35,643 nt of DNA from Gallibacterium genomosp. 3 (GTDB taxonomy: Bacteria; Pseudomonadota; Gammaproteobacteria; Enterobacterales; Pasteurellaceae): assembly GCF_001678475.1 (NCBI RefSeq), contig NZ_JTJR01000041.1, positions 1 through 35,643 of the forward strand, written 5' to 3'. Within the stretch, counting starts at the first letter, position 1, and each line of letters starts with the position of its first letter. The notes below the pieces were generated by a model. It saw only the letters and a list, made by a program, of their open reading frames with translations. It was not told the DNA's origin and made no database searches. Both the position numbers and the translations under genes were made by a program. Positions 8,207-16,536 of this stretch are shown piece after piece.

Positions 8207-9724
8207 TTAGTTATGTGTTAAACCAGAGGCTAATTCGAGCACTCGTTCTTGGGTTAATTCTTGTTGGGGAATAATTCCTACTTGATGCCCTTCATGCATT
8301 ACCATGACTCGATCACTCATAGAAAGTAGTTCCAACATATCAGATGTAATCATAATGATAGTTTTACCTTGTTTAGCTAACTCAACCATCAACTTATAAA
8401 GCTCAGCTTTTGCTCCAACATCAATACCTTTTGTTGGTTCATCTAGAATTAAAATATCTGGCTCAAGTAATAACCACCGAGCTAAGAGAACCTTTTGTTG
8501 ATTACCGCCAGAAAGGTTATTGGTGATAACTTCAACATTAGGTGCTTTAATTTTTAATTTCTCTTTTTGTTGAAGTGCTGTTTTTTGTGCTTTAGTAACA
8601 GAAATTAGGAAATTTTCGAGATAAGGGGACATCTTAGGCATAATCATATTGTCTGTAATACCTAAGTTAAGAAATAATCCGGTGAGTTTTCGATCTTCTG
8701 TAACGAAACCAATTTTATATTTCATTGCATCAAGTGGTGTTTTAATTTCAGCTTTTTGCCCGTGAATATAAATTTCTCCGCTATCAGCTGGTTTATAACC
8801 AAAAAGTCCTTCAACAATTTCCGAACGACCAGCACCAACTAATCCTGCAATACCAAAGATTTCACCTTTACGCACTTGGAAACTTACATCTTTGTATTTA
8901 CCTGCTTTGGTTAAATTCTTCACTTCTAAGATAATTTCATCAGAAATTGTAATGCGTTCACGTTGGAACATTTCGGACATATCACGTCCAACCATCATAG
9001 AAATGAGTTCTTCTTTTGTCACTTCGGAGGCAGGTTTAGTACCAATATATTGACCATCGCGAATCACGGTAATTTCATCGGATACTTTAAAGACTTCATC
9101 TAACTTATGTGAAATAAAGATGATGGCAATACCGTGGTTTTTAACGGTTTCAATAATTTTGTATAACTGTTCAACTTCAGTTTCAGTCAATGCAGTAGTT
9201 GGCTCGTCCATAATGATAACTTTGGCATTATTTGATACAGCAGTCGCAATCGCAACTAGCTGTGCTTTTGCCACAGATACTTCTGACATTTTGACGGTCA
9301 CATCCATTGGAATACCAAGGCCTTCCAAAATTTTGGCTGCTTTTTCATCCATTTCTTTCTGATTTAAGAAAAATTTTCCTTTGGTAAGTTCTCGACCAAG
9401 ATAGAAGTTATCGGCAATAGTGAGATTAGCAGCAGGTGAAATTTCTTGAGGTACCATAGTTAAACCTTTACGGATCGCATCAATTGGGCGAGATGGACTA
9501 AATGGTTTACCATTTAAAATAAGTTCGCCACCATCATCAGGTGTATAAATACCGTAAAGAATTTTCATTAAAGTTGATTTGCCGGCACCGTTTTCTCCCA
9601 TTAATGCATGAACGCTGCCTTTTTTAACTTTTAAGTTAATACCATCTAGTGCTTTTACCCCGGGGAATGTTTTTGAAACATTACGCATTTCTAAGATATA
9701 AGGGGTATGTGTTAATGAATCCAT
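8207..9724 (-). CDS. ABC sugar-type transporter ATPase (RbsA family, two ABC domains)
   Basis: 505 residues with two fused nucleotide-binding domains, the normal layout for RbsA/MglA/XylG. Domain 1 has Walker A GENGAGKST and Walker B KVIIMDEPTTAL, but its signature is unusual (VSVAKAQLV in place of the family LSxGxxQ). Domain 2 has the degenerate loop GLVGAGRSE typical of the family, a full signature LSGGNQQK and Walker B ILILDEPTKGID. It powers the permease encoded next. The spacing to its neighbours is 26-27 bp, with good ribosome-binding sites, so it is part of a four-gene operon (binding protein 1, binding protein 2, ATPase, permease). Confidence 0.94.
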   Translation of the reverse strand: MDSLTHTPYILEMRNVSKTFPGVKALDGINLKVKKGSVHALMGENGAGKSTLMKILYGIYTPDDGGELILNGKPFSPSRPIDAIRKGLTMVPQEISPAANLTIADNFYLGRELTKGKFFLNQKEMDEKAAKILEGLGIPMDVTVKMSEVSVAKAQLVAIATAVSNNAKVIIMDEPTTALTETEVEQLYKIIETVKNHGIAIIFISHKLDEVFKVSDEITVIRDGQYIGTKPASEVTKEELISMMVGRDMSEMFQRERITISDEIILEVKNLTKAGKYKDVSFQVRKGEIFGIAGLVGAGRSEIVEGLFGYKPADSGEIYIHGQKAEIKTPLDAMKYKIGFVTEDRKLTGLFLNLGITDNMIMPKMSPYLENFLISVTKAQKTALQQKEKLKIKAPNVEVITNNLSGGNQQKVLLARWLLLEPDILILDEPTKGIDVGAKAELYKLMVELAKQGKTIIMITSDMLELLSMSDRVMVMHEGHQVGIIPQQELTQERVLELASGLTHN

Positions 9725-9750
9725 TTAGAACTCCTTAATATGGGGAATAA

Positions 9751-10683
9751 TTATTCTTTATATTTATTGAGATATTGTTCTTTGTTATTAGGGGTAACTA
9801 ATTCAAAAGGAATCCAATTGTATAAAGGTACTTGTTCTCCTATTACTGATTTATAAGCCATTTCAATGCTAGTTCTTCCTTGACCTGAGGCTGATTGGTA
9901 GATTGTTGCATCTAGTCCATTACCTAAATATTCTAAGGCATCAGGTGTAGCATCAATACCAACTATAAGGAGATCTTGATCTTTGAAACCTAGTTTTTTT
10001 GCAGCTAATAAAGCACCGATTGCCATTTCATCATTATTTGCAAGAATGACATTAACATTCTTATTGGCTAGCAATAAATTTTCTGAAACTTCTATAGCTT
10101 TAGCACGATCCCATTTAGCTTCTTGCTCAGCGGCAACTTTTATTTCAGGATGTTTACTTAAAATATTTTTATTACCTTCAGTACGTTTAATTTGGGCATC
10201 TAAACCTAATGGACCCAGTAGTATGATGGCATTTGCCGCTTTACCATTTAATGCCTCAACAACAAATTTACCTTGCATTTCACCGCTTACAATTTCTTCT
10301 GAACCAACATAACTTGTAAGATATTTCATATCTTCTTCGTTAGGTTTTACAGTAACAACAATAAAAGGTATTTTTGCTTTTTTGGCTTTTAATCCAATTG
10401 CTTTTACAATTTTTGGATCAGTTGGCATTGCAACAATGGTATCTACATTAGAATCAATAAAATTTTCTACATCATTAAGCATTTTTGTTGGATCGCCATT
10501 TGCATCTGCAAAACGTAATTTTAGTTCTGGGTGTTCATCGGCAAATTTTTTCATAGCATCTTGAACATAAGTAGGATATTTATCAGATAAACTATACATA
10601 GTGATGCCAATGTTTATTGTTTTTGCAGATAAAGTTGGTATGACTAAACAGCCTATAATGAATATAAAGATCTTTTTAATCAT
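9751..10683 (-). CDS. Periplasmic sugar-binding protein, second paralog (RbsB family)
   Basis: 310 residues. A signal peptide covers about residues 1-20 (KKIFIFIIGCLVIPTLSAK). It is homologous along its whole length to the product of 10758-11699. Several binding-site positions known from RbsB are kept: an arginine (KRTEGN), ANNDEMAIGA, VGIDATPDALE and a glutamine (YQSASGQG). Two ligand-contacting stretches differ. The first strand reads TMYSLSDKYP where the paralog has PMNSFADKWQ, and the hinge-region pair Asn-Arg (VNRRPNE) is replaced by VTVKPNE. It therefore probably binds a different ligand or binds the same one weakly. It lies 74 bp after the first paralog and 26 bp before the ATPase. Confidence 0.88.
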   Translation of the reverse strand: MIKKIFIFIIGCLVIPTLSAKTINIGITMYSLSDKYPTYVQDAMKKFADEHPELKLRFADANGDPTKMLNDVENFIDSNVDTIVAMPTDPKIVKAIGLKAKKAKIPFIVVTVKPNEEDMKYLTSYVGSEEIVSGEMQGKFVVEALNGKAANAIILLGPLGLDAQIKRTEGNKNILSKHPEIKVAAEQEAKWDRAKAIEVSENLLLANKNVNVILANNDEMAIGALLAAKKLGFKDQDLLIVGIDATPDALEYLGNGLDATIYQSASGQGRTSIEMAYKSVIGEQVPLYNWIPFELVTPNNKEQYLNKYKE

Positions 10684-10722
10684 AAGTCATTCCTTTAGTA
10701 ATGAGGATAGTGAGTTTTGAGA

Positions 10723-10745
10723 AAAGGACGGAAGTACCGTCCTTT
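10723..10745 (-). terminator. Hairpin between the two binding-protein genes (attenuator)
   Basis: AAAGGACGG (10723-10731) and CCGTCCTTT (10737-10745) form a perfect 9-bp stem with a 5-nt loop. On the minus strand it is followed by TCTC rather than a long T-run, so it should be a leaky terminator or a 3'-end stabiliser. Either would give more of the first binding protein than of the downstream genes. Confidence 0.65.
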
Positions 10746-10757
10746 AGTATTAGATAA

Positions 10758-11699
10758 TTATTTATATCTTGCTTTATATTCTTCTTTCTTATCTGGTGTT
10801 ACCAATTCAAATGGAACCCATTTAATTTTTTCTACTTTTTCGCCTTTCGCTGCACGGTAAGCAGTTTCAGCACCAGTGAAACCTTGTCCTTGAGCTGATT
10901 GGAATACAGTAGCATCTAAACCTTTACCTAAATATTCTAATGCATCTGGTGTAGCATCTAAGCCAACAATCAGAATATCTTCATCTTTGATACCAAGTTT
11001 ACGTGAAGCGAGTACGGCACCAATTGCCATTTCATCATTATTACTTACAACAACGTTGATAGATTTTTGACCAGATAAAACATTTTCTGCAATCGCTAAG
11101 CCTCTATCACGTTCCCATTTACCTTCTTGTTCAGCAACGATAGTAATGTTTTTGTGAGCTTTAAATACGTCTTTATTTCCTTCGGTACGTTTTGTTACTG
11201 CATCTTGCCCCAAAGGACCTAATAAGATAAGAGCATCACCTTTTTTATCACCAAGAGAATTAACGATAAAATTACCTTGGATACGACCGCCTTCAATTTC
11301 ATCTGAACCTACAAAGCTAGTTACATATTTATCCAAATCATCTTCATTTGGACGACGGTTTACAATGATTAATGGAATGCCTGCATTTTTTGCTTTGCGG
11401 CCGATAGCTTTAACAATATTAGGATCATTAGGAACAACTAATAAAGCATCTACTTTTTGATCAATAAAGGTTTCGACATCACTTAATTGTTTTGCTGAGT
11501 CGGCATTTGCATCAGCAAGTTTAAATTCAACATCATCATGTTTTGCATCAAAATCACGAATCGCATCTTGGAGGTAAGTTTGCCATTTATCGGCAAAAGA
11601 GTTCATTGGCGCCCCGATAACATAAGTTTTTGCCGTTACCGCTTGGGAAGTAAGTAGCACACCACTACATAGAAGAGTTAATAATGTTTTTTTCATCAT
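10758..11699 (-). CDS. Periplasmic sugar-binding protein, first paralog (RbsB family)
   Basis: 313 residues with a clear signal peptide (KKTLLTLLCSGVLLTSQAVTA, cleavage near AVTA-K). It is a type-I periplasmic binding fold of the ribose/galactose class, serving the ABC importer encoded downstream. RbsB-like ligand contacts are visible: Asn in PMNSFADKW, Asn-Arg in VNRRPNED, Arg in KRTEGN, Asn in SNNDEMAIGA, Asp in VGLDATPDA and Gln in FQSAQGQG. It is the first gene of the operon, and AT-rich DNA with a CRP-type promoter precedes it. Relatives bind ribose, autoinducer-2 or inositol; the ligand here is not determined. Confidence 0.92.
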   Translation of the reverse strand: MMKKTLLTLLCSGVLLTSQAVTAKTYVIGAPMNSFADKWQTYLQDAIRDFDAKHDDVEFKLADANADSAKQLSDVETFIDQKVDALLVVPNDPNIVKAIGRKAKNAGIPLIIVNRRPNEDDLDKYVTSFVGSDEIEGGRIQGNFIVNSLGDKKGDALILLGPLGQDAVTKRTEGNKDVFKAHKNITIVAEQEGKWERDRGLAIAENVLSGQKSINVVVSNNDEMAIGAVLASRKLGIKDEDILIVGLDATPDALEYLGKGLDATVFQSAQGQGFTGAETAYRAAKGEKVEKIKWVPFELVTPDKKEEYKARYK

Positions 11700-11819
11700 A
11701 AGATTAGCCTTTTTCAGTTGAGTTAATCACGATGGAAATACAACTATATTCTACAAAGACGTCAATGAAAGAATATAAATTCCAAATTCTGATAATTTGA
11801 AATAAATTATCTGGTGCTA

Positions 11820-11848
11820 TGTATAACATTAAGCCATTTTTATGACAA
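11820..11848 (-). promoter_or_regulatory. Promoter of the ABC transporter operon
   Basis: On the minus strand TTGTCA (11843-11848) and TATACA (11820-11825) are separated by 17 bp. Transcription would start near 11812, leaving a leader of about 113 nt. A weaker alternative, TTGACG, lies further downstream. Confidence 0.5.
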
Positions 11849-11865
11849 TGATGAAGTTAATGAAT

Positions 11866-11881
11866 TGTGAAATATCTCTCA
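11866..11881. promoter_or_regulatory. CRP-like site ahead of the ABC transporter operon
   Basis: TGTGA-N6-TCTCA (11866-11881) matches 9 of 10 half-site bases of TGTGA-N6-TCACA. Its centre at 11873.5 is 61.5 bp upstream of the start predicted from the 11820-11848 promoter, the classic class I position. The rest of 11700-12136 is AT-rich and holds no gene that I can see. Confidence 0.55.
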
Positions 11882-12136
11882 TTTTTTATGAAAAAATTTT
11901 TGCAGTGGGATATTTAATTTAGTTTATCTATTTTAATCTTTTCTGTTTTTTATTTTGTTTTTTAATTGGTTATGTTTATTTTGCGTGTTTTTTATAGTTG
12001 GGCTATTGAGAGAGGAATAGGATAAAAATAAGAACAAGATAGTGAAAAATTGGTTACATAAAAATTTTTTAACAATGAATCGCAATCTTTTCTAGAAAAT
12101 TAAATTTTCATTTTTTCTCTATTTTGGAAAATTTTG

Positions 12137-12856
12137 TTATCTTGTGGCAGAACATTGTTTCACGACCTGTTTTAAAGTGACTTCTTGATTAGGAAAGATT
12201 TCAGCAACCAATGCTAGGAAGAGTTCTCCTGTTGCAATCGCATCAGCAATGGCATTATGTGCCAGATAGGCGGGTAATCCTTTCTGTTGGCGAATTTTGG
12301 CTAATCGTAGATCAGGATTGGTTTGTCCCCAATATTCAGATAGTGAGCGAGCCAAGCAAAGTGTATCTAAAAAGACTAAAGGTAATGGCAAATTAGCAGG
12401 TAATTGAAGCGCTTTCTTCAAGAAATTTTTTTCAATAGAAGCGCAATGTGCGATGACAACTTTCCCTGCCAAATAAGGAATAAGACGCTGTAAACACTCT
12501 TCTTCACTTAGCCCTAAAGTTAATACTTCAGGGCGAATATGATTGATAATAGCTGTTTCGGGTTTTATCGCATCACCAGCAGAAGATAAATAATAATGCT
12601 GTGAGGTAGATAAAGAGAGAACCTGTTGATTTATTTCGACCGTCCCTACCGAGAGAATTCTATCTTGGGCGATATCTAGTCCAGATGTTTCAAAATCTAG
12701 AGCAACTAAAGAGAGCTGGGATAACGGAATGTCGCTATTAGGGATCGGACATTGATAAAGAGGTAACGCTAATTTGGGTAAATTAGAGGAACCTAGTGCT
12801 TGTTGTCTTTGCTTTTCTAGTTTTTGTAGGCTATCTTGCCAAAAATGCCAAATCAT
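12137..12856 (-). CDS. DnaQ-like 3'-5' exonuclease domain protein
   Basis: 239 residues with a DEDDh exonuclease fold. ExoI is ALDFETSGLD (Asp and Glu ligands), exoII is VIAHCASIEKNFL, and exoIII is AHNAIADAIATGEL (His and Asp). In exoII the usual Asp is Glu, which is common in this subfamily. It differs from the replicative epsilon subunit in its long N-terminal extension and in its context. The start overlaps the stop of the cNMP/CBS/DUF294 gene by 4 bp, so the two are translationally coupled; this pairing with a symporter gene close by recurs in gamma-proteobacteria. The actual substrate is unknown. Confidence 0.85.
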   Translation of the reverse strand: MIWHFWQDSLQKLEKQRQQALGSSNLPKLALPLYQCPIPNSDIPLSQLSLVALDFETSGLDIAQDRILSVGTVEINQQVLSLSTSQHYYLSSAGDAIKPETAIINHIRPEVLTLGLSEEECLQRLIPYLAGKVVIAHCASIEKNFLKKALQLPANLPLPLVFLDTLCLARSLSEYWGQTNPDLRLAKIRQQKGLPAYLAHNAIADAIATGELFLALVAEIFPNQEVTLKQVVKQCSATR

Positions 12857-14715
12857 CGTAGTAAACCTTTTGCATTAAAACGTAGTTGTGCTGCTTCCTG
12901 ATAACGGGCAATAATACGAAACGCATCTTTTAAATGATTACGTTCAAAAGGCGTTAGCGAAGTCGGCTCAATCTCATTACTTAACGGTTGGTGTTGTAAT
13001 AATGCTTGTTGTTGATGTGATAAGCGTACTTGGCTAATAAAAGATAAAGTTTCGTAGAGTTCCTGCTGACTTGTTTCGCTAATCACTTGTGCTTGGCTGG
13101 CGATTTTTAGCCGTTCCATCGTGTTGGTAGTTAAGCTATTAGACGCTAAAGCATAGACTCTGGCTAATTCCACGATAAGATTAATTGCTTGCTTTTTAAT
13201 ATTAAACACTTTCTGGTTAGCCCCATTTTTAGCCAAAACAAATTGTCTAAATAGCCCTAATGGCGGATTAACTCTTAATGAATTAGCAATTAAGAATGCA
13301 AGAAAGCGTTGATTGCCTTTGATATGCAATAGAATTGTTTCTTGTAAACGTTGGACGAGAGATTCTTCACCAAATAGAAAACGAATATCTAAATAAACAC
13401 TAACGTCTAAGAGTGCTTGAGGATCAGGGTTATAAATCCATTGACGGTAGTATTCTTTCCATTTTGCTAACTCAACAGACCATTTTGCTTGATTAGCCAT
13501 CATTTCTCCTTCACACAATGGGTATCCACATTGTGCTAATCCATGACAAACAAATTGGCTTAGACGTTGAAAATAATCCTGTTCTAAAGGTGTTGGTGAA
13601 CGCTCTAAAATTAATCCGCTATCTTGATCAGAATTAAAGTGCATCTCTTGTCGAGCGTGAGAACCAATAACAAACCAAGCGTATTGCATCGGTGGTGGAC
13701 CAAACTCACGTTCTGCAAGTTGTAATAGACGCTTAGTGAAAGCATCTGCAATTAAGCTAAGCATATGCTGGATAACTTGAGCATGGGTGCCTGCTTTTTG
13801 CAAAGTGAGAAAAACCGCTTGTTTTTGTGGTACTAAAGCAATCAATTCTTCTAAGGATTCTTGGCGATAAATCCGACTAATCAGGTAAACAGCTTGTACT
13901 TTGCTTCTTTCCACTAAACTGGTAGCAGTTAAAACACCAATGATTTGGTTACCATCAATAACAGGTAGGCTTCGTACATTATGCTGCATCATCATCTCAA
14001 CTGCTTCAATTAACAACGCATTTTTCTCAATGACTTTTGGCTGTTTTGTCATAACAAGATGAATTGGTTGGGTGATTTCAACACCTTCAGCGACCACTCG
14101 CTTAGTAATATCTCGGTCAGTAATAATGCCAAGTAATTGTTGTTCTTGCATAATTAAGGCACTGGAACGGTGCATTTTAACCATAATTTTGGCGGTATCT
14201 TGAATGGAACAATCTGGCGAAACAATCGCCATTTGTCGATTCATAACACTTTCAACTGTTTTTAAATAAAGCGCTTCTTCCGCAAAGGATTTGGTAGATG
14301 ATTGTGCTAAGCGTACCCCTTCTTGTGCGGCAAAATGGTTACGGATAGCAGGATTATGCTCAATTAATTGATATAACTTAGTTTTTGGAATTCGGTATAA
14401 AAGGGTATTTTCTATAGCAGTGACATGATAATCACCGATACCTTCTTGATCTAATTGACTAAAACCAAATAGATCTTCATCACTTAACCTTGCTCGTAAT
14501 TCACCAGAAGGTAAACGCTGTTCAACTGCGCCAGAACGAATGATAAATAACCCTTTACCCACAAGTTGTTCTTGAGCCAAAGTTTGATCTTTCATTAAAT
14601 ATAAAATATCAACAGCACCAGCGAGGGCTTTTTGATCATCAGCGGGAAGCAAATCAAAAGGGTGGATATTAGATAAAAAATTAACAATATTTGGCAAAAG
14701 TGATGATTCTGTCAT
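12853..14715 (-). CDS. Cyclic-nucleotide/CBS/DUF294 nucleotidyltransferase-like signalling protein
   Basis: 620 residues. In order: a cyclic-nucleotide-binding-like domain (about 18-125), a pair of CBS domains (about 160-285; SALIMQEQQLLGIITDRDIT and NVRSLPVIDGNQIIGVLT), a DUF294 nucleotidyltransferase-like domain with IGSHARQEM and NSDQDSG (metal-binding Asp-x-Asp type), and a C-terminal helical region (DUF335-like). By resemblance to GlnD/GlnE-type transferases it may modify or signal to a partner, but no activity is proven. The gene lies downstream of the sodium:solute symporter with a terminator between, and its stop overlaps the exonuclease gene. The conserved trio suggests control of solute uptake. 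Confidence 0.88.
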   Translation of the reverse strand: MTESSLLPNIVNFLSNIHPFDLLPADDQKALAGAVDILYLMKDQTLAQEQLVGKGLFIIRSGAVEQRLPSGELRARLSDEDLFGFSQLDQEGIGDYHVTAIENTLLYRIPKTKLYQLIEHNPAIRNHFAAQEGVRLAQSSTKSFAEEALYLKTVESVMNRQMAIVSPDCSIQDTAKIMVKMHRSSALIMQEQQLLGIITDRDITKRVVAEGVEITQPIHLVMTKQPKVIEKNALLIEAVEMMMQHNVRSLPVIDGNQIIGVLTATSLVERSKVQAVYLISRIYRQESLEELIALVPQKQAVFLTLQKAGTHAQVIQHMLSLIADAFTKRLLQLAEREFGPPPMQYAWFVIGSHARQEMHFNSDQDSGLILERSPTPLEQDYFQRLSQFVCHGLAQCGYPLCEGEMMANQAKWSVELAKWKEYYRQWIYNPDPQALLDVSVYLDIRFLFGEESLVQRLQETILLHIKGNQRFLAFLIANSLRVNPPLGLFRQFVLAKNGANQKVFNIKKQAINLIVELARVYALASNSLTTNTMERLKIASQAQVISETSQQELYETLSFISQVRLSHQQQALLQHQPLSNEIEPTSLTPFERNHLKDAFRIIARYQEAAQLRFNAKGLLR

Positions 14716-14734
14716 AGGAATAACCCTTTAGATA

Positions 14735-14764
14735 AAATAAACCGCTAAGGCTAGCGGTTTATTT
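14735..14764. terminator. Terminator between symporter and DUF294 genes
   Basis: Perfect 13-bp arms AAATAAACCGCTA (14735-14747) and TAGCGGTTTATTT (14752-14764) with a 4-nt loop. On the minus strand the stem is followed by a T-rich run (TATC after TTTATTT). It should end much of the symporter transcript before the DUF294 gene. Confidence 0.85.
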
Positions 14765-14787
14765 CTTTACTAATCAATGAATTGCAA

Positions 14788-16479
14788 TTATACAGCACCA
14801 GAAGCTTTAGTATAACGTAACGCTTGCATAATTGACCATAATACATACCCAATCGCAGCAACCGCCACAACATAGTAAGTTGGCATTACCCAGCCAGCAA
14901 CATTTTGTGCTAAGAATGTGTACATTGAGATAGACGCTAGGGTAATTAATACTGCAACTGGTTTTGTAAGTGACCAAGGTTGAATATCAACTTGTTCAGT
15001 ATAGATTTCTTGATAGTCTGTTTGACGAGGGTAGAAGTAACCAACAGTCAACATAAAGATGATGTTTGCTACAAAGAGTAAGCCAATTAAATGGAAGAAG
15101 TGGATATCAACTTTGATAATAAAGTTAAAGATAATATATGCACTCATACCGAAGAGTAAGCCTAGTTTTGCGGCAATAGCAGGTACACGTTTGGTTAATA
15201 AGCCAACTAATACCACACTAAGAATTGGTGCATTAAACATCCCTTGTAATTGTTGAATAAGATAGAATAAACCCTCGCTGCTGTTTGCAACTAATGGTGC
15301 CGCAACCATCGCAATAATAGCTAAGGTTAAACCAAGAATTTTTCCTACTCTAACAACTTGTGTTTCAGATGCTTTTGGATTTAACGATTTTTTGTAAATA
15401 TTAACTGTGAATAAGGTAACTGATGAATTGAGGGCACCACTAAAGGTTGAGAATACTGCTCCTACCACTACTGCGGCAAAGAAGCCCACTAATAAATCAG
15501 GTAATACGAGTTGGACTAAACGTGGGTAAGCGTTATCTGGATTATCCATTTGTCCATTAAAGATATGATATGCAATGATACCCGGTAAAATAATGATACT
15601 TGGGATTAATAATTTAAAGAATGCACAAAGGAAAACCCCTTTTTGTCCTTCAGCAAGGTTTTTCGCACCTAACGCTTTTTGTACGATAGATTGGTTGGTA
15701 CACCAGAAGAACATATTAGAAACAATTAATCCAGTGAATAGTGTTGAGAACGGCACTAGTGAATCTTCTGCGCCAATAGAATTGAATTTTTCTGGATGAG
15801 ATTCAAAGACTTCAACTAAACCAGACCAAACATTGCTATCACCGACATAACCCAGAGCAAATAGGGTAACTGTTAAACCACCTACAATTAAGCCTACACC
15901 GTTTAATGTATCCGCAATAGCGATTGCTTTGATTCCACCAAAAACTGCATAAATCGCACCGATAGCACCTACGCCCCATACCATAATTAGTAGAGCAGTT
16001 GAGCGATCAAGATGGAAGACATTAGATACTTGGAATAAGTTTTCTAAGGCAATCGCGCCAGTGTAAAGAACGATTGGTAGCAATGAAATAACATATAAAC
16101 CTAAGAATAAAATAGAAGTAATTGTGAGCGTTTGTTTGTCAAAACGATTTTCTAAATATTCAGGAATACTGGAGATACCGAGTTTCAAATAACGAGGTAG
16201 GAAGAAAATTGCAAATAAAACAATGGTCATTGCCGCCATAACTTCCCATGCCATAACGATAAATCCTGTGCGGAATGATAAGCCATTTAAACCAACTAAA
16301 TGTTCAGTTGATAGATTCATTAATAGCATGGATGAACCGATATAAATCCCGGTCAATGAACGGCCACCAAGGAAATAGCCTTCAGCGGATTCCGTTAAGT
16401 GAGCATTTCGTGTTTTATAATAGGCATAACCAGCAACAAAAGCGGTAAATGCGATAAATGAAATAAAAGCAAACATCAT
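14788..16479 (-). CDS. Sodium:solute symporter (SSS/SGLT family)
   Basis: 563 residues with about 13-14 membrane segments, the full length for the sodium/glucose-galactose-like branch (E. coli YidK is 571). Typical features are an N-terminal YFLGGRSLTGIYIGSSMLLMN near residue 35, SIPEYLENRFD after helix 3, and a Gly-rich VFGGIKAIAIADTLNG near residue 180. GGGAGAAA precedes a double ATG; the first or second Met is possible. The preceding gene on this strand encodes an NAD(P)-dependent dehydrogenase of the sugar/inositol type, 57 bp upstream, so the two probably form an uptake-and-oxidation pair. The substrate is likely a sugar, polyol or sugar acid, but this is inference. Confidence 0.9.
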   Translation of the reverse strand: MMFAFISFIAFTAFVAGYAYYKTRNAHLTESAEGYFLGGRSLTGIYIGSSMLLMNLSTEHLVGLNGLSFRTGFIVMAWEVMAAMTIVLFAIFFLPRYLKLGISSIPEYLENRFDKQTLTITSILFLGLYVISLLPIVLYTGAIALENLFQVSNVFHLDRSTALLIMVWGVGAIGAIYAVFGGIKAIAIADTLNGVGLIVGGLTVTLFALGYVGDSNVWSGLVEVFESHPEKFNSIGAEDSLVPFSTLFTGLIVSNMFFWCTNQSIVQKALGAKNLAEGQKGVFLCAFFKLLIPSIIILPGIIAYHIFNGQMDNPDNAYPRLVQLVLPDLLVGFFAAVVVGAVFSTFSGALNSSVTLFTVNIYKKSLNPKASETQVVRVGKILGLTLAIIAMVAAPLVANSSEGLFYLIQQLQGMFNAPILSVVLVGLLTKRVPAIAAKLGLLFGMSAYIIFNFIIKVDIHFFHLIGLLFVANIIFMLTVGYFYPRQTDYQEIYTEQVDIQPWSLTKPVAVLITLASISMYTFLAQNVAGWVMPTYYVVAVAAIGYVLWSIMQALRYTKASGAV

Positions 16480-16536
16480 TTTCTCCCTACATCTTATTCA
16501 TAGCAAAATGCTACGACAATACAAAAGTATAAATAA

